Shown piece after piece: positions 28,235 to 37,901 of a DNA stretch of 64,000 bases. The stretch is from Sphingomonas bacterium. Its GTDB lineage: Bacteria; Pseudomonadota; Alphaproteobacteria; Sphingomonadales; Sphingomonadaceae. The notes beneath the pieces were generated by a model that was not told the DNA's origin, did no database searches, and saw only the letters and a list, made by a program, of their open reading frames with translations. The stretch spans positions 59,735 through 123,734 of the forward strand of contig JASBRX010000031.1 in the NCBI GenBank assembly GCA_030149245.1, in the 5' to 3' direction. Within the stretch, counting starts at the first letter, position 1. Every line of letters starts with the position of its first letter. Made by a program: the position numbers and the translations under genes.

Positions 28235-28373
28235 GCATCGGGCGGCTGTGCACCGCTCCGGATTGATGCGGAGCGCAGGTTAAAGCCGCCGTTAACCAGT
28301 TTCGGGCAGCAATGTCCGTGCGGGCCGTGCCGGATCGACAGGTCGGTGGCGGTCAAGGGACCAGTCTCCCATT

Positions 28374-28414
28374 GGAAGGCCCGGCGTGGCGTGCGCCGGG
28401 CCTTTCCTGTTTTC
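28374..28414 (+). terminator. Rho-independent terminator downstream of recA
   Basis: GGAAGGCCCGGCG, a 7-nt loop, then CGCCGGGCCTTTCC form a long GC stem followed by TGTTTTC. It lies 140 nt after the recA stop, leaving room for a 3' UTR or a small RNA. Confidence 0.85.
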
Positions 28415-28481
28415 GGGGGAGGGGTGAAGAACGGTCAAGAACGCCCTGTTTCCAGCGGTAACGCATAGGCCCCTTTTTGTG

Positions 28482-28967
28482 TCAGAGCGGGTCGGCTTCG
28501 CGTGGCGGGCGGTGCGCCAGTGCGACGCTGTCGGTATCCCCGATGAAGGCCGCCCACGCGCCTCCCGGCTGCCACAGCGCCTCCATCGACGCACGCGCCG
28601 CCGCCGCCTCCCACCCGAGCACATCGCGACGATACCGATAGAAGAACGCCGATACGCGCAGATTGAGGATGCAGTGGACGTGGACAGGCGCATCTCCCAG
28701 CGCGGTCAGCGCACTGCAGAAGCGCGCGAAATCCGCCTCGCTCGGCGCATCGAACGCGACCGGGATATGGGTGTAGGTCATGCCCGCCGCGGCAACGCTC
28801 GCCGCCTCATCGGGTAGCGCGCGTTCATGCGTGTGTAGCGCGAGATTGATGATATGGCGCACGCCCATCGCCGCAAGCTCGAAGAGTTCAGCCTCGCTCG
28901 GCTGGCCCGACGTCGTGATCTGCGCGTCGAGGCGTTTCCAGTTTGGGATATGCGTCGGGTCGGACAT
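28482..28967 (-). CDS. Protein tyrosine phosphatase-like protein (DUF442-type)
   Basis: 161 residues. Seen: NWKRLDAQITTSGQPSEAEL, which matches the start of DUF442-type phosphatases, then VRHIINLALHTHERALPDEA and the active-site loop HVHCILNLRVSAF. The spacing between the Cys and Arg is four residues (CX4R), not the canonical five. The substrate is unknown. The start at 28967 is the ATG before SDPTHIPNWKRL; the longer frame upstream shows no similarity. It converges on recA, sharing the intergenic terminator region. Confidence 0.82.
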   Translation of the reverse strand: MSDPTHIPNWKRLDAQITTSGQPSEAELFELAAMGVRHIINLALHTHERALPDEAASVAAAGMTYTHIPVAFDAPSEADFARFCSALTALGDAPVHVHCILNLRVSAFFYRYRRDVLGWEAAAARASMEALWQPGGAWAAFIGDTDSVALAHRPPREADPL

Positions 28968-29236
28968 ACGGGCTCCATCAGTCAGAGGATGCCCAGGCGA
29001 GCGGCATTGCGAGGTCGCGCTCCACGGTGGTCCCACCTGCTTCGCCAGTCACGCGACGGTTTGAAAATAGCGCAGCGAGGTGCGCGAGGCTAGACCCTCG
29101 TCGCGCAAACTTCGTGGGGGGCGCATTGATCGTGACGCGCGGTGCGGGTTCAGGGCGTTGGAGCCTCTTTCCATTTCCGCGGCATCCGCGCACAACCGCG
29201 CAAACCCGCACGGGACCGGCAATGGAGCGCGCAGCG
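28968..29236. other. Non-coding stretch between phosphatase and GST genes
   Basis: These 269 nt separate two divergent genes. I see no convincing coding potential, tRNA or repeat. The only structure noted is a 9-bp complementary pair (29142-29150 with 29203-29211) spaced by about 50 nt, just upstream of the GST start. Confidence 0.4.
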
Positions 29237-29878
29237 ATGATCACCGTCCACCATCTCGAAAATTCGCGGTCGCAGCGGGTGCTGTGGCTGCTTGAGGAGC
29301 TCGGGCTCCCCTACGACATCAAGCCGTACGCGCGGAACCCCAAGACGATGCTCGCCCCGCCGGAACTGCGCGCCGTCCATCCGCTGGGCAAGTCGCCGGT
29401 GATCGTCGATGCCGATACCAGCGATGGTGCGCCGCGCACCGTCGCCGAAACCGGCGCGATCATCGAATATCTGGTCGAAAAGGCCGATGGCAAGCTGGGC
29501 GCGCCCGCGCACCGCGAGTCGGCGCTGCGCTACCGCCACTTCATGCATTATGCCGAAGGCTCGCTGATGCCCCCACTGCTGGTGAAGCTGGTGCTGATGC
29601 GGGTACCGATCTTCGGCAAGACGGCGCAAAAGAAGATCCAGCCGATGATCGACGTCCATCTCGACTTTGTCGAAAGCGAGCTGGCCAGCCGGCCCTGGTT
29701 TGCCGGCGACACGATGACAGCGGCGGATGTGATGATGAGCTTTCCACTCGAAGCGGCACGGTCGCGCGGCGGGCTCGACGCGTCGCGACCCGCGACGATT
29801 GCGTGGCTCGACAAGGTCCATGCGCGCCCCGCCTATCAGACGGCACTCGCCAAAGGCGGCCCCTATGCCTATGCCTGA
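29237..29878 (+). CDS. Glutathione S-transferase family protein
   Basis: 213 residues, cytoplasmic. Seen: the thioredoxin-like N domain ITVHHLENSRSQRVLWLLEELG with the possible catalytic serine region, the cis-proline motif GKSPVIVD, and the glutathione-binding VAETGAIIEYL. The helical C domain contains FAGDTMTAADVMMSFPL, the N-capping box. It is closest in style to the bacterial GSTs that begin with HHLENSRS. The ATG at 29237 is chosen because homology begins there; an ATG five codons upstream (29222) is possible. Substrate unknown. Confidence 0.92.
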   Translation: MITVHHLENSRSQRVLWLLEELGLPYDIKPYARNPKTMLAPPELRAVHPLGKSPVIVDADTSDGAPRTVAETGAIIEYLVEKADGKLGAPAHRESALRYRHFMHYAEGSLMPPLLVKLVLMRVPIFGKTAQKKIQPMIDVHLDFVESELASRPWFAGDTMTAADVMMSFPLEAARSRGGLDASRPATIAWLDKVHARPAYQTALAKGGPYAYA

Positions 29879-29903
29879 CCACGCAACAATCTAAGGGGTG
29901 AGC

Positions 29904-31214
29904 ATGTCGGGGGCAGAGGCAATCACGGAGCGGCGGCGCGAATCGACGCTGCAATGGCAGATGCTGGGCGGCTTTGTTCTGGGTCTGGCGCTGGGCCTGT
30001 TCGTGCATTTCACCTCCGCCGATGCGGCATGGGTCAAGACCGTGACAACCTATGTCACCGGCCCGATCGGACAGGTGTTCCTGCGCCTGTTGTTCATGTT
30101 GGTGATCCCGCTGCTGTTCTCCGCGCTCGTCGTCGGGATCGCCGAAATGGGCGAGATCGCGGCGCTCAAGCGTGTCGGGCTGCGGACGCTCGTCCTCACC
30201 ATCTGTGTTTCGACGATTGCGGTGATCGTCAGCTTGGTGCTGGTCAACCTGCTTCAGCCCGGCGCCGGGGTGGATCGCGTCGAAGCACAGGCGCTGCTTG
30301 CCGCGTCGGGCGACAGCGCGGGCGCGATCCTCGACCGCACCGCCACCACGCCGACCGGGGTGGACGCGATCCTCAACATCGTGCCCACCAATGTCGTCGC
30401 GGCAATGACCGCGAACGACATCCTCGCGATCATGTTCTTCGCGCTATTCTTTGGCATCGGCATACTGCTGACCCTCGACAAGCCGCACGTCCAGACGCTC
30501 AAGCGCGGGATCGAGGGCGTGTTCGAGGTGTCGATGCGGCTGATCGGCCTCGTCATTCGCCTCGCGCCGATCGCGGTGTTCTGCTTCATGTTCAACCTCG
30601 CCGCGCTGTTCGGCTGGGAACTGCTGGTGCGGCTGCTCGCCTTTGTCGGCGTGGTGCTGGCGGCGCTCGGGACGCAGATGTTCATCATCTTCCCGGTCTT
30701 GCTGCTCCTGCTCGCGCGAAAGAACCCGCTCGCCTTTTTCCGTGAGACGCAAGAGGCGGCGGTGATGGCCTTCTCCACCGCGTCGTCTAACGCCACGCTG
30801 CCGACCGCGCTGCGCGTCGCCGAGACCAAGCTCAAGCTGCCGCCCAAGGTGTCGCGCTTCGTGCTGACCATCGGAGCGACTGCCAACCAGAACGGCACCG
30901 CGATGTTCGAGGGCGTGACGGTGATCTTCCTCGCGCAGTTCTTTGGCGTCGACCTGACGCTGGGACAGCAGATCACGGTCATGCTGGTGTGCATTCTCGG
31001 TGGGATCGGCACGGCGGGTGTCCCGGCGGGGTCGCTGCCGGTGATTGCGCTGATCCTGGGCATGGTCGGCGTGCCGCCAGCAGGGATCGGGCTGGTGCTG
31101 GGCGTCGATCGCTTCCTCGACATGTGCCGCACGGTGCTCAACGTCATCGGCGATCTGGTGCTCGCGACCATCGTGTCGGCGGGTGAGAAGGAGCCAGCCG
31201 AGGCATCCGCATGA
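29904..31214 (+). CDS. Dicarboxylate/amino acid:cation symporter (DAACS/GltP family)
   Basis: An inner-membrane secondary transporter (436 aa) with about eight hydrophobic helices and two re-entrant loops. Seen: the serine-rich hairpin STASSNATLPTALRVAE, and ATANQNGTAMFEGVTVIFLAQ, which corresponds to the NMDGT sodium-coupling motif. Here the motif reads NQNGT, so the Asp that takes part in cation or substrate binding is Asn. The final GTAGVPAGSLPVI hairpin is present. Substrate specificity cannot be assigned. Its stop overlaps the next start (ATGA). A GTG two codons upstream is an alternative start. Confidence 0.93.
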   Translation: MSGAEAITERRRESTLQWQMLGGFVLGLALGLFVHFTSADAAWVKTVTTYVTGPIGQVFLRLLFMLVIPLLFSALVVGIAEMGEIAALKRVGLRTLVLTICVSTIAVIVSLVLVNLLQPGAGVDRVEAQALLAASGDSAGAILDRTATTPTGVDAILNIVPTNVVAAMTANDILAIMFFALFFGIGILLTLDKPHVQTLKRGIEGVFEVSMRLIGLVIRLAPIAVFCFMFNLAALFGWELLVRLLAFVGVVLAALGTQMFIIFPVLLLLLARKNPLAFFRETQEAAVMAFSTASSNATLPTALRVAETKLKLPPKVSRFVLTIGATANQNGTAMFEGVTVIFLAQFFGVDLTLGQQITVMLVCILGGIGTAGVPAGSLPVIALILGMVGVPPAGIGLVLGVDRFLDMCRTVLNVIGDLVLATIVSAGEKEPAEASA

Positions 31215-32461
31215 GGCTCTCCCGACGCGGATTGCTCGCGGCGGGGGCGCTGGCGCCGATAGGATTTTCCGCCGCCGCGCGGGCGGCGGAAAGCGACCTG
31301 TCGGCGCTGCAGCCGATCACCGGCGACGCAGTGCCGATCGGGCGGGAGGAGCGCGCCGCGCGGCTCGCCCGCGCGCAGGGACTGATGAAGGCGAACGGCA
31401 TCGGCGCGGTGCTGATCGAGCCGGGCGCGAGCCTGCTCTATTTCACCGGGGTGCGTTGGGGGCGGAGCGAGCGGCTGACGGCGGCGGTGATTCCGGTCGA
31501 AGGCGATCCGATCATCGTCACCCCGTTTTTCGAGGAACCGTCGGTTCGCGAATCGCTCGGCATCCCGGCGGAAATCCGGGTTTGGCAGGAGCATGAGGAT
31601 CCGTTCGCCGTGGTCGCCGGGTTCCTGCGCGACAAGAAGCTGCTTGGCCGCCCGCTGGGGATCGAGGAAACCGCGCGCTTCTTTGCGGTGGACGGCATGT
31701 GGCGCGCGCTTGCCGGGGTGAAGATCGTCTCGGCCAACCCGGTCGTGCGCGGGTGCCGCATGTTCAAGACGCCCGCCGAGATCGCGCTGATGCAGAAGGC
31801 CGCGGACGTGACGCTCGCCGCGTATCGATGGACCTATCCCCGGATCGAGGCGGGGATGACCCCCGCCGACATCGCCGCGCTGATGACTGCGGCGACAGTT
31901 AAGCTGGGCGGGCAGGTGGCGTTCAACCTGATCCTGCTGGGCGAGGCATCGGCCTATCCGCATGGCACCGGCAAGCCGCAGCGGGTGGTGAAGGGCGAGG
32001 TCGTGCTGATGGACTGCGGCGCGCGGGTCCATGGCTATGAAAGCGATATCAGCCGCACCTTCGTCCATGGCGACGCGACGGCGGAGCAGCGCAAGGTGTG
32101 GGGACATGTCCGCGCCGGGCAGCAACGCGCCTTCGCCGCCGCGCAGCTTGGCGTGCCGGCGGGCCGCGTCGATGATGCGGTGCGCGGATGGTATGCGACT
32201 TTGGGCTATGGCCCCGACTACAAGCTCCCCGGCCTGTCGCACCGCACGGGCCATGGCATCGGCATGGACGGGCATGAGCCGATCAACCTGGTGCGCGGCG
32301 AGGCGACAAGGCTGGCGCCGGGCATGTGCTTCTCGAACGAACCCGGCCTGTATCTGTCGGGCAAATTCGGCGTGCGGCTGGAGGATTGCTTCTATATGAC
32401 CGAAGCGGGGCCGAAATGGTTCAGTGTGCCGCCGGGGTCGATTGAGGAACCGATTGGGTGA
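31211..32461 (+). CDS. M24 family metallopeptidase (Xaa-Pro aminopeptidase-like), Tat-exported
   Basis: 416 residues with a twin-arginine signal (SRRGLLAAGALAPIGFSAAARA), so the folded enzyme is probably exported. Seen: a creatinase-like N domain, then the pita-bread domain with all five metal ligands in order: Asp in MDCGARVHG, Asp in ESDISRTF, His in TGHGIGMDGHE, Glu in SNEPGLYL and Glu in VRLEDCFYM. It likely removes N-terminal residues next to proline. It overlaps the symporter stop by 4 nt, which suggests linked peptide breakdown and uptake. Confidence 0.93.
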   Translation: MRLSRRGLLAAGALAPIGFSAAARAAESDLSALQPITGDAVPIGREERAARLARAQGLMKANGIGAVLIEPGASLLYFTGVRWGRSERLTAAVIPVEGDPIIVTPFFEEPSVRESLGIPAEIRVWQEHEDPFAVVAGFLRDKKLLGRPLGIEETARFFAVDGMWRALAGVKIVSANPVVRGCRMFKTPAEIALMQKAADVTLAAYRWTYPRIEAGMTPADIAALMTAATVKLGGQVAFNLILLGEASAYPHGTGKPQRVVKGEVVLMDCGARVHGYESDISRTFVHGDATAEQRKVWGHVRAGQQRAFAAAQLGVPAGRVDDAVRGWYATLGYGPDYKLPGLSHRTGHGIGMDGHEPINLVRGEATRLAPGMCFSNEPGLYLSGKFGVRLEDCFYMTEAGPKWFSVPPGSIEEPIG

Positions 32462-32991
32462 GTGCCGCCCTGGATCATCACTTCATTCATTCGACCCTGC
32501 GAGAACGCATTGTCGAGCATGTTTTCGTAGGTGAAGCGCTGAAGCGGCTATGGCAGCTTGGCATCTTTGATGTCGAAGTGCTTCGCTCGGAGTTCGACGC
32601 GGGCGGCTATGATCTCGTGATGAGTCGAGGAAGCACCATTCGCCACATACAGTTCAAGTCGGTGATGGAGGATGGTAAGGCTGCGCGAACGAGCGTGAGC
32701 CTGAAGCTAGCCGACAAGCCGAGCGGCTGCGTGATCTGGTTGGTTGTGACGCCAGACCTTACGCTGAAGCAGTTCCTATGGTTTGGTGGAGCACCCGGCG
32801 CGCGGCTCCCCGGTCTGAGCGGTTTTGCGGTTACCAAGCATAGCAAGGGAAACGCAGACGGCGTAAAGACGGAGCGGCCGAACCATCGGATCATCCCGCG
32901 AGGTTCGTTTGCGATTTTGAATTCGCTGGATGCAGTGCTTGAAAAGCTGTTCGGCCCGCTCGATCAGACTCCGATCATACAATCACCCTGA
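32458..32991 (+). CDS. Hypothetical protein with PD-(D/E)XK-like signature
   Basis: 177 residues; I do not recognise a named family. The N-terminal half has the layout of restriction-endonuclease-like folds: a first helix with Glu20 (TLRERIVEHVFVGEALKRLW), then DAGGYDLVM with Asp52, and RHIQFKSV with Gln65-x-Lys67, a (Q/E)xK. The second half (VSLKLADKPSGCVIWLVV) continues as beta structure. It starts with GTG overlapping the M24 stop (GTGA). Base and codon use look less GC-biased than in the neighbours, which suggests later acquisition. No partner methylase or modification gene is nearby. Confidence 0.65.
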   Translation: MSAALDHHFIHSTLRERIVEHVFVGEALKRLWQLGIFDVEVLRSEFDAGGYDLVMSRGSTIRHIQFKSVMEDGKAARTSVSLKLADKPSGCVIWLVVTPDLTLKQFLWFGGAPGARLPGLSGFAVTKHSKGNADGVKTERPNHRIIPRGSFAILNSLDAVLEKLFGPLDQTPIIQSP

Positions 32992-33040
32992 TCGAACCGT
33001 TTCGCTTGAGCGAACGCCCGCGCGCGCTTAAGTCGCGAAA

Positions 33041-35698
33041 ATGACCTCGACCAACGATATCCGCCGCAGCTTCCTCGACTATTTCGAGGGCCAGGGCCAT
33101 GCCCGCGTTCCGTCCGCGCCGCTGGTGCCGCATAACGATCCGACGCTGATGTTCGTCAATGCGGGCATGGTGCCGTTCAAGAACGTGTTCACCGGGCTGG
33201 AGACGCGGCCCTACACCACTGCTGCGTCGAGCCAGAAGTGCGTGCGCGCGGGCGGCAAGCATAACGACCTCGACAATGTCGGCTATACCGCGCGGCATCA
33301 TACCTTCTTCGAAATGCTCGGGAATTTCTCGTTCGGCGACTATTTCAAGGAGCAGGCGATCCGGCATGCCTGGACGCTGCTGACCAAGGAATGGGGTCTG
33401 CCGGCGCACAAGCTGACCGCGACCGTCTATCACACCGACGATCAGGCGTTCGATCTGTGGAAGAAGATCGCAGGGCTCCCCGAGGAGCGGATCATCCGCA
33501 TCGCGACCAAGGATAACTTCTGGGCGATGGGGTCGGATGGTCCGTGCGGGCCGTGTTCCGAAATCTTTTACGACCATGGCGACCATATCTGGGGTGGACC
33601 TCCGGGCAGCCCGGAAGAGGATGGCGACCGCTTTGTCGAGATCTGGAACCTGGTCTTCATGCAGCATGTGCAGGAGGCGGACCAGATCGTCGGCGACCTG
33701 CCCAAGCCCAGCATCGACACCGGCATGGGGCTGGAGCGCGTCGCGGCGGTGCTGCAGGGCGTGCACGATAATTACGACACCGACACGTTCAAGGCGCTGA
33801 TCGCCGAGAGCGGCGCGCTGACGCAGTCGGCGACGACCGGTGACAATCAGGCGAGCCATCGCGTGATTGCCGATCATATCCGCACGTCGGGCTTCCTGGT
33901 GGCGGACGGGGTGCTGCCCGCGAATGAAGGGCGCGGCTATGTGCTGCGCCGGATCATGCGCCGCGCGATGCGCCATGCGCATATCCTGGGCGCGAAGGAG
34001 CCGTTGATGCACCGCATGGTGCCGGCACTGGTCGCCGAGATGGGCGGCGCCTATCCCGAGCTGGTCCGCGCACAGCCGCTGATCGAGGCGACGTTGTTGC
34101 AGGAGGAAACCCGCTTCCGCCAGACGCTGGCGAACGGCCTCAAGCTGCTCGACGAGGCGACCGCGACAATGGGCGAGGGCGATACGCTGCCGGGCGAGAC
34201 CGCGTTCAAGCTCTATGACACTTATGGCTTCCCCTATGACCTGACCGAGGATGCGCTGCGTCCGCAGGGGATGAAGGTCGACCGCGACGGGTTTGACGCG
34301 GCAATGAAGCGGCAGAAGGATGCCGCGCGCGCCGCGTGGAAGGGCTCGGGCGCCAAGGCCAGCGACGAAGTGTGGTTCGACATCGCCGAGGAGCTGGGGA
34401 GCACCGAGTTCACCGGCTATAGTGCGACCGAGGGCGAGGGGCAGGTGGTCGCGCTGGTCAAGGACGGCGCGCGCGTCGACCGTGCCGGCGCGGGGGACGA
34501 GGTCACGATCCTGACCAACCAGACGCCCTTTTATGGCGAGAGCGGCGGCCAGATGGGCGACGCGGGCACGATCGGAAACGACGTGGCCGAGGCGATCGTC
34601 AGCGACACGTCGAAGCCGCTCGGCCGGCTGCACGCGCATCAGGCGACGCTGGCGCGCGGCGAGATCAAGGTTGGCGACACGGTCAAGCTGGCGATCGACG
34701 TCGCCCGGCGCGACGCGATCCGCGCCAACCATTCGGCGACGCACCTCGTCCATGCCGCGCTGCGCAACCGGCTGGGCGAACATGTGACGCAGAAGGGGTC
34801 GCTGGTCGCGCCCGACCGCTTCCGCTTCGACTTCTCGCACCCCACTGCGCTGACGGCGCAGGAGATTGCGGATGTCGAGGCCGAGGTGAATGCGGAGATT
34901 CGCGCCAACGAAACGGTCGGTACGCGGTTGATGACTCCCGACGATGCGATTGCGGCGGGTGCGATGGCGCTGTTCGGCGAAAAATATGGCGACGAGGTGC
35001 GCGTGCTGTCGATGGGGCGCCTCACCGACAAGCATTATTCGGTCGAACTGTGCGGCGGCACCCATGTCCGCGCGACCGGCGATATCGGCGTGTTCAAGAT
35101 CGTCAGCGAAAGCGCGGTCGCGGGCGGCGTGCGCCGGATCGAGGCGCTGACCGGCGAGGCGGCGCGGCTGTGGCTCGCCGACCGCGATGCGAAGCTGCGC
35201 GAGGTGGCGGCGACGCTCAAGACCTCGCCAGATGAGGTGAGCGCGCGCGTTTCCGCGCTGGTCGAGGAACGGCGCAAGCTCGAGAAGGAACTGGCCGAAG
35301 CCAAGAAGGCCCTCGCGCTGGGTGGCGGCGGCGCGGCGGCACCGGCTGGCCCCGAGCAGATTGGGGGCGTGAACTTTGTCGGCCAGATCCTCGATGGGCT
35401 CGATCCCAAGGCGCTGCGCGGCGCGGTCGATGAGGCGAAAGGCCGCATCGGTTCAGCTGTGGTAGCTTTTGTCGCGGTAAATGAAGGACGTGCAGCGATC
35501 GCGGTGGGTGTCACCGACGACCTGACCGGCGCCTTCAGTGCCGTCGAGCTGGTCAAGCGTGGCGTTGCCGCGCTGGGTGGGCAGGGCGGCGGTGGGCGGC
35601 CGGACATGGCGCAGGGTGGCGGTCCCGAGGGCGGCAACGCCCAGGCAGCGATCGATGCAGTCAAGACGGCGCTTGCCGAGGAGAAAGCAACTGCGTGA
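33041..35698 (+). CDS. alaS: Alanyl-tRNA synthetase
   Basis: Charges tRNA-Ala, recognising the G3-U70 pair, and edits Ser and Gly mischarges. 885 residues, full length. Seen: the class II core ([36 protein letters not shown]), the editing domain zinc motif [14 protein letters not shown], the second editing motif [15 protein letters not shown], and the C-Ala domain ending in [12 protein letters not shown]. Standard gene, plus strand, followed by a small secreted protein gene whose likely start lies inside the alaS 3' end. Confidence 0.98.
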   Translation: MTSTNDIRRSFLDYFEGQGHARVPSAPLVPHNDPTLMFVNAGMVPFKNVFTGLETRPYTTAASSQKCVRAGGKHNDLDNVGYTARHHTFFEMLGNFSFGDYFKEQAIRHAWTLLTKEWGLPAHKLTATVYHTDDQAFDLWKKIAGLPEERIIRIATKDNFWAMGSDGPCGPCSEIFYDHGDHIWGGPPGSPEEDGDRFVEIWNLVFMQHVQEADQIVGDLPKPSIDTGMGLERVAAVLQGVHDNYDTDTFKALIAESGALTQSATTGDNQASHRVIADHIRTSGFLVADGVLPANEGRGYVLRRIMRRAMRHAHILGAKEPLMHRMVPALVAEMGGAYPELVRAQPLIEATLLQEETRFRQTLANGLKLLDEATATMGEGDTLPGETAFKLYDTYGFPYDLTEDALRPQGMKVDRDGFDAAMKRQKDAARAAWKGSGAKASDEVWFDIAEELGSTEFTGYSATEGEGQVVALVKDGARVDRAGAGDEVTILTNQTPFYGESGGQMGDAGTIGNDVAEAIVSDTSKPLGRLHAHQATLARGEIKVGDTVKLAIDVARRDAIRANHSATHLVHAALRNRLGEHVTQKGSLVAPDRFRFDFSHPTALTAQEIADVEAEVNAEIRANETVGTRLMTPDDAIAAGAMALFGEKYGDEVRVLSMGRLTDKHYSVELCGGTHVRATGDIGVFKIVSESAVAGGVRRIEALTGEAARLWLADRDAKLREVAATLKTSPDEVSARVSALVEERRKLEKELAEAKKALALGGGGAAAPAGPEQIGGVNFVGQILDGLDPKALRGAVDEAKGRIGSAVVAFVAVNEGRAAIAVGVTDDLTGAFSAVELVKRGVAALGGQGGGGRPDMAQGGGPEGGNAQAAIDAVKTALAEEKATA

Positions 35699-36050
35699 TC
35701 ATGTTTGGAAGGCCGCCGCAATCGCCGCGGCCCTCATCGCCGCCCCCGCCGCCACGGCGCAGGGCAAATTGCCGCCTTACCCCGAGGCGCTCAATTGCGC
35801 CGCGCTGACCCATGCCGCGCTGAAGATCGGCAAGGGCACGCCGCAGGAATCGCAGTTGTTCGACCACCTCATCTACTGGGGCATGGCAGCAGCCGATTCT
35901 GGACGCGCGGCGGGCAAGAATAGCAAGACGGTGGATGCCGAAGTTCCCGCACTGTCGGCACAGCTGGAGCCGAAGCTGCGCAGTCAGGACAGTGCGACCG
36001 TGTCGGCACTGGCGGCTTGTGTGGCGCGTGTGCCTGCCCTCGACAAGTAA
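35655..36050 (+). CDS. Small secreted hypothetical protein
   Basis: A 131-residue protein with an n-region ([10 protein letters not shown]), a hydrophobic core (AAAIAALIAAP-like, around [20 protein letters not shown]) and a signal-peptidase site after ATA. The mature part (about 95 aa) has two cysteines (LNCAALTH and LAACVARV) and no recognised domain. It is similar in style to short sphingomonad periplasmic proteins. The start is uncertain: ATG at 35655 lies 44 nt inside alaS, and a TTG at 35673 is the alternative. A much longer upstream frame is a shadow of alaS. Confidence 0.72.
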   Translation: MQSRRRLPRRKQLRDHVWKAAAIAAALIAAPAATAQGKLPPYPEALNCAALTHAALKIGKGTPQESQLFDHLIYWGMAAADSGRAAGKNSKTVDAEVPALSAQLEPKLRSQDSATVSALAACVARVPALDK

Positions 36051-36068
36051 CCCGGACACCGTTCGCTG

Positions 36069-37895
36069 ATGACCCTGCGCCGCCGCTCGTTCGTTCAATC
36101 CATCGGCGCAGCAGCGCTGGCCACCAGCATCCCCGCCGCTGCGCGCGGTTCGGGTGAGGCGACCACCGGGTCGGGCGACGCAGCGCTGCGCACGTTGCTC
36201 GACCGGATTTTCAACGACCGCCTGACCGAAAGTCCGGAAGGGGCGACGGCGCTTGGTCTGGATACCGGCAAGAATGCGGCGCTGAAATCGCAACTGTCGG
36301 GGCGCAGCGCGGCGGATGAAGCGCGCGACCTGACTCGGGCGAAGCGAGAGCTGGCTGCAATCAAGGCGATCGACCCCGCGACATTGGGTGAGAATGCCCG
36401 GCTCGATTACGACATCGTCACCTATCAGCTCGAACGCAGCATCGCGGGGCGCGAGCGCTTTACCTATGGTTCGGCCGGCGGGCGTTATGCGCCGTACCGG
36501 CTGAGCCAGCTGACCGGTGCGTATCAGGATGTGCCGGACTTTCTCGACAATCAGCACCGGGTGCGCGACGCGGTCGATGCCGACGCCTATCTCGCTCGGC
36601 TCGAGGCATTTGCCGTGGTGCTCGATCAGGAGAGCGAGCGCCAGCGCGCGGACGCGGCGCGCGGGGTGTTTGCGCCGGACTATGTGCTCGACACCACGCT
36701 GAAGCAGTTTGCGGCGTTGCGCGACAAGGCACCGGGCGAATTCGGGCTGGTGACCGGGTTCAAGGCGAAATTGGAAGCGGCCAAGCTGCCGCCCGAGCGC
36801 GGCGCGCAGGCGGAGAAGATCGTCGCCGACAAGCTGTTCCCGGCGCTGGATCGCCAGCGCGCGCTGGTCACCGAATTGCGGGCCAAGGCGACGCATGATG
36901 CGGGCGTATGGCGGCTGCCCGATGGTGAGGCCTATTACACCGCCGCCGCCGAAGCCGCGACGACCACGCGGCTGTCGGGCGACGCGATCCACCGCATCGG
37001 GCTGGAGCAGGTGGCCGAGATCAGCGGACGGATCGACACGATCCTGAAAGCACAGGGGATGCGTGATGGCACCGTCGGCGCGCGGCTAGTCGCGTTGAAC
37101 GAGCGGCCCGACCAGCTGTTTCCCAATACCGATCCCGGCCGGGAGGCGCTGCTGGAGGCGCTGCGTGCGCAGGTGCGGGCGATGGAGAAGCGCCTCCCCG
37201 AACAGTTTGCGACCCTGCCCAAGGCGCCGGTCGAGGTGCGCCGCGTGCCTCCGGCGATTCAGGCCGGTGCGCCGGGCGGCTATTATCAGGCCGCGACGCT
37301 CGATGGCTCGCGGCCGGGCATTTACTACATCAACCTGCGCGACACGTTCGACCGGCCGAAGTTCGGCCTCGCGACGTTGAGCTATCATGAGGCGGTGCCG
37401 GGGCATCACCTTCAGGTGATGCTGGCGCTCGAATCGCAGGATATTCCGCTGATCCGGCGTCGCGGCGGCTTCAGCGGCTATAGCGAGGGCTGGGCGCTCT
37501 ACACCGAGCAGCTTGCGGACGAGATGGGCATGTATGACGGCGACCCGCTCGGGCAGGTCGGCTATCTCCAGTCACTGCTGTTCCGCGCGACGCGGCTGGT
37601 GGTCGATAGTGGCATGCACGCCAAGCGCTGGAGCCGGGAGCAGGCGACCGACTACTTTATTGCCACAACGGGCATCGCGCGCGGCCGCAGCCAGGGTGAG
37701 ATCGATCGCTACACGGTCTGGCCGGGCCAGGCGTGCAGCTACAAGATCGGTCATACCGTCTGGGTCGGGCTGCGCGACGAAGCAAAGGCTAAGGCGGGGG
37801 CAAATTGGAACCCGCGCCAGTTCCATGAGGTGCTGCGCAAGGGCGCCATGCCGCTCGACGTGCTGAAGCGCGTGGTGCGGGCGCGGATGGGGTAG
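36069..37895 (+). CDS. DUF885 metallopeptidase, exported
   Basis: 608 residues. The N-terminus RRRSFVQSIGAAALATSIPAAARG is a twin-arginine-like signal. The conserved DUF885 metal site YHEAVPGHHLQ lies near residue 443, and SEGWALYTEQLADEMG follows, with the third ligand. DUF885 proteins are putative zinc peptidases related to M3/M32. The substrate is unknown. It ends with TAG and converges on the antiporter gene. Confidence 0.9.
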   Translation: MTLRRRSFVQSIGAAALATSIPAAARGSGEATTGSGDAALRTLLDRIFNDRLTESPEGATALGLDTGKNAALKSQLSGRSAADEARDLTRAKRELAAIKAIDPATLGENARLDYDIVTYQLERSIAGRERFTYGSAGGRYAPYRLSQLTGAYQDVPDFLDNQHRVRDAVDADAYLARLEAFAVVLDQESERQRADAARGVFAPDYVLDTTLKQFAALRDKAPGEFGLVTGFKAKLEAAKLPPERGAQAEKIVADKLFPALDRQRALVTELRAKATHDAGVWRLPDGEAYYTAAAEAATTTRLSGDAIHRIGLEQVAEISGRIDTILKAQGMRDGTVGARLVALNERPDQLFPNTDPGREALLEALRAQVRAMEKRLPEQFATLPKAPVEVRRVPPAIQAGAPGGYYQAATLDGSRPGIYYINLRDTFDRPKFGLATLSYHEAVPGHHLQVMLALESQDIPLIRRRGGFSGYSEGWALYTEQLADEMGMYDGDPLGQVGYLQSLLFRATRLVVDSGMHAKRWSREQATDYFIATTGIARGRSQGEIDRYTVWPGQACSYKIGHTVWVGLRDEAKAKAGANWNPRQFHEVLRKGAMPLDVLKRVVRARMG

Positions 37896-37901
37896 GGGCG
37901 C

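Noticed and set aside
28280..28295. CtrA-like TTAA...TTAA after recA
   Set aside because: The spacer is 8 nt, not 7, and it is not upstream of a gene start.
28943..29236. 94-residue N-terminal extension of the GST
   Set aside because: No similarity to GSTs and no signal peptide; the GST fold begins at ITVHHLEN.
32975..35065. 696-codon minus-strand frame opposite alaS
   Set aside because: Shadow of alaS, whose motifs are complete on the plus strand.
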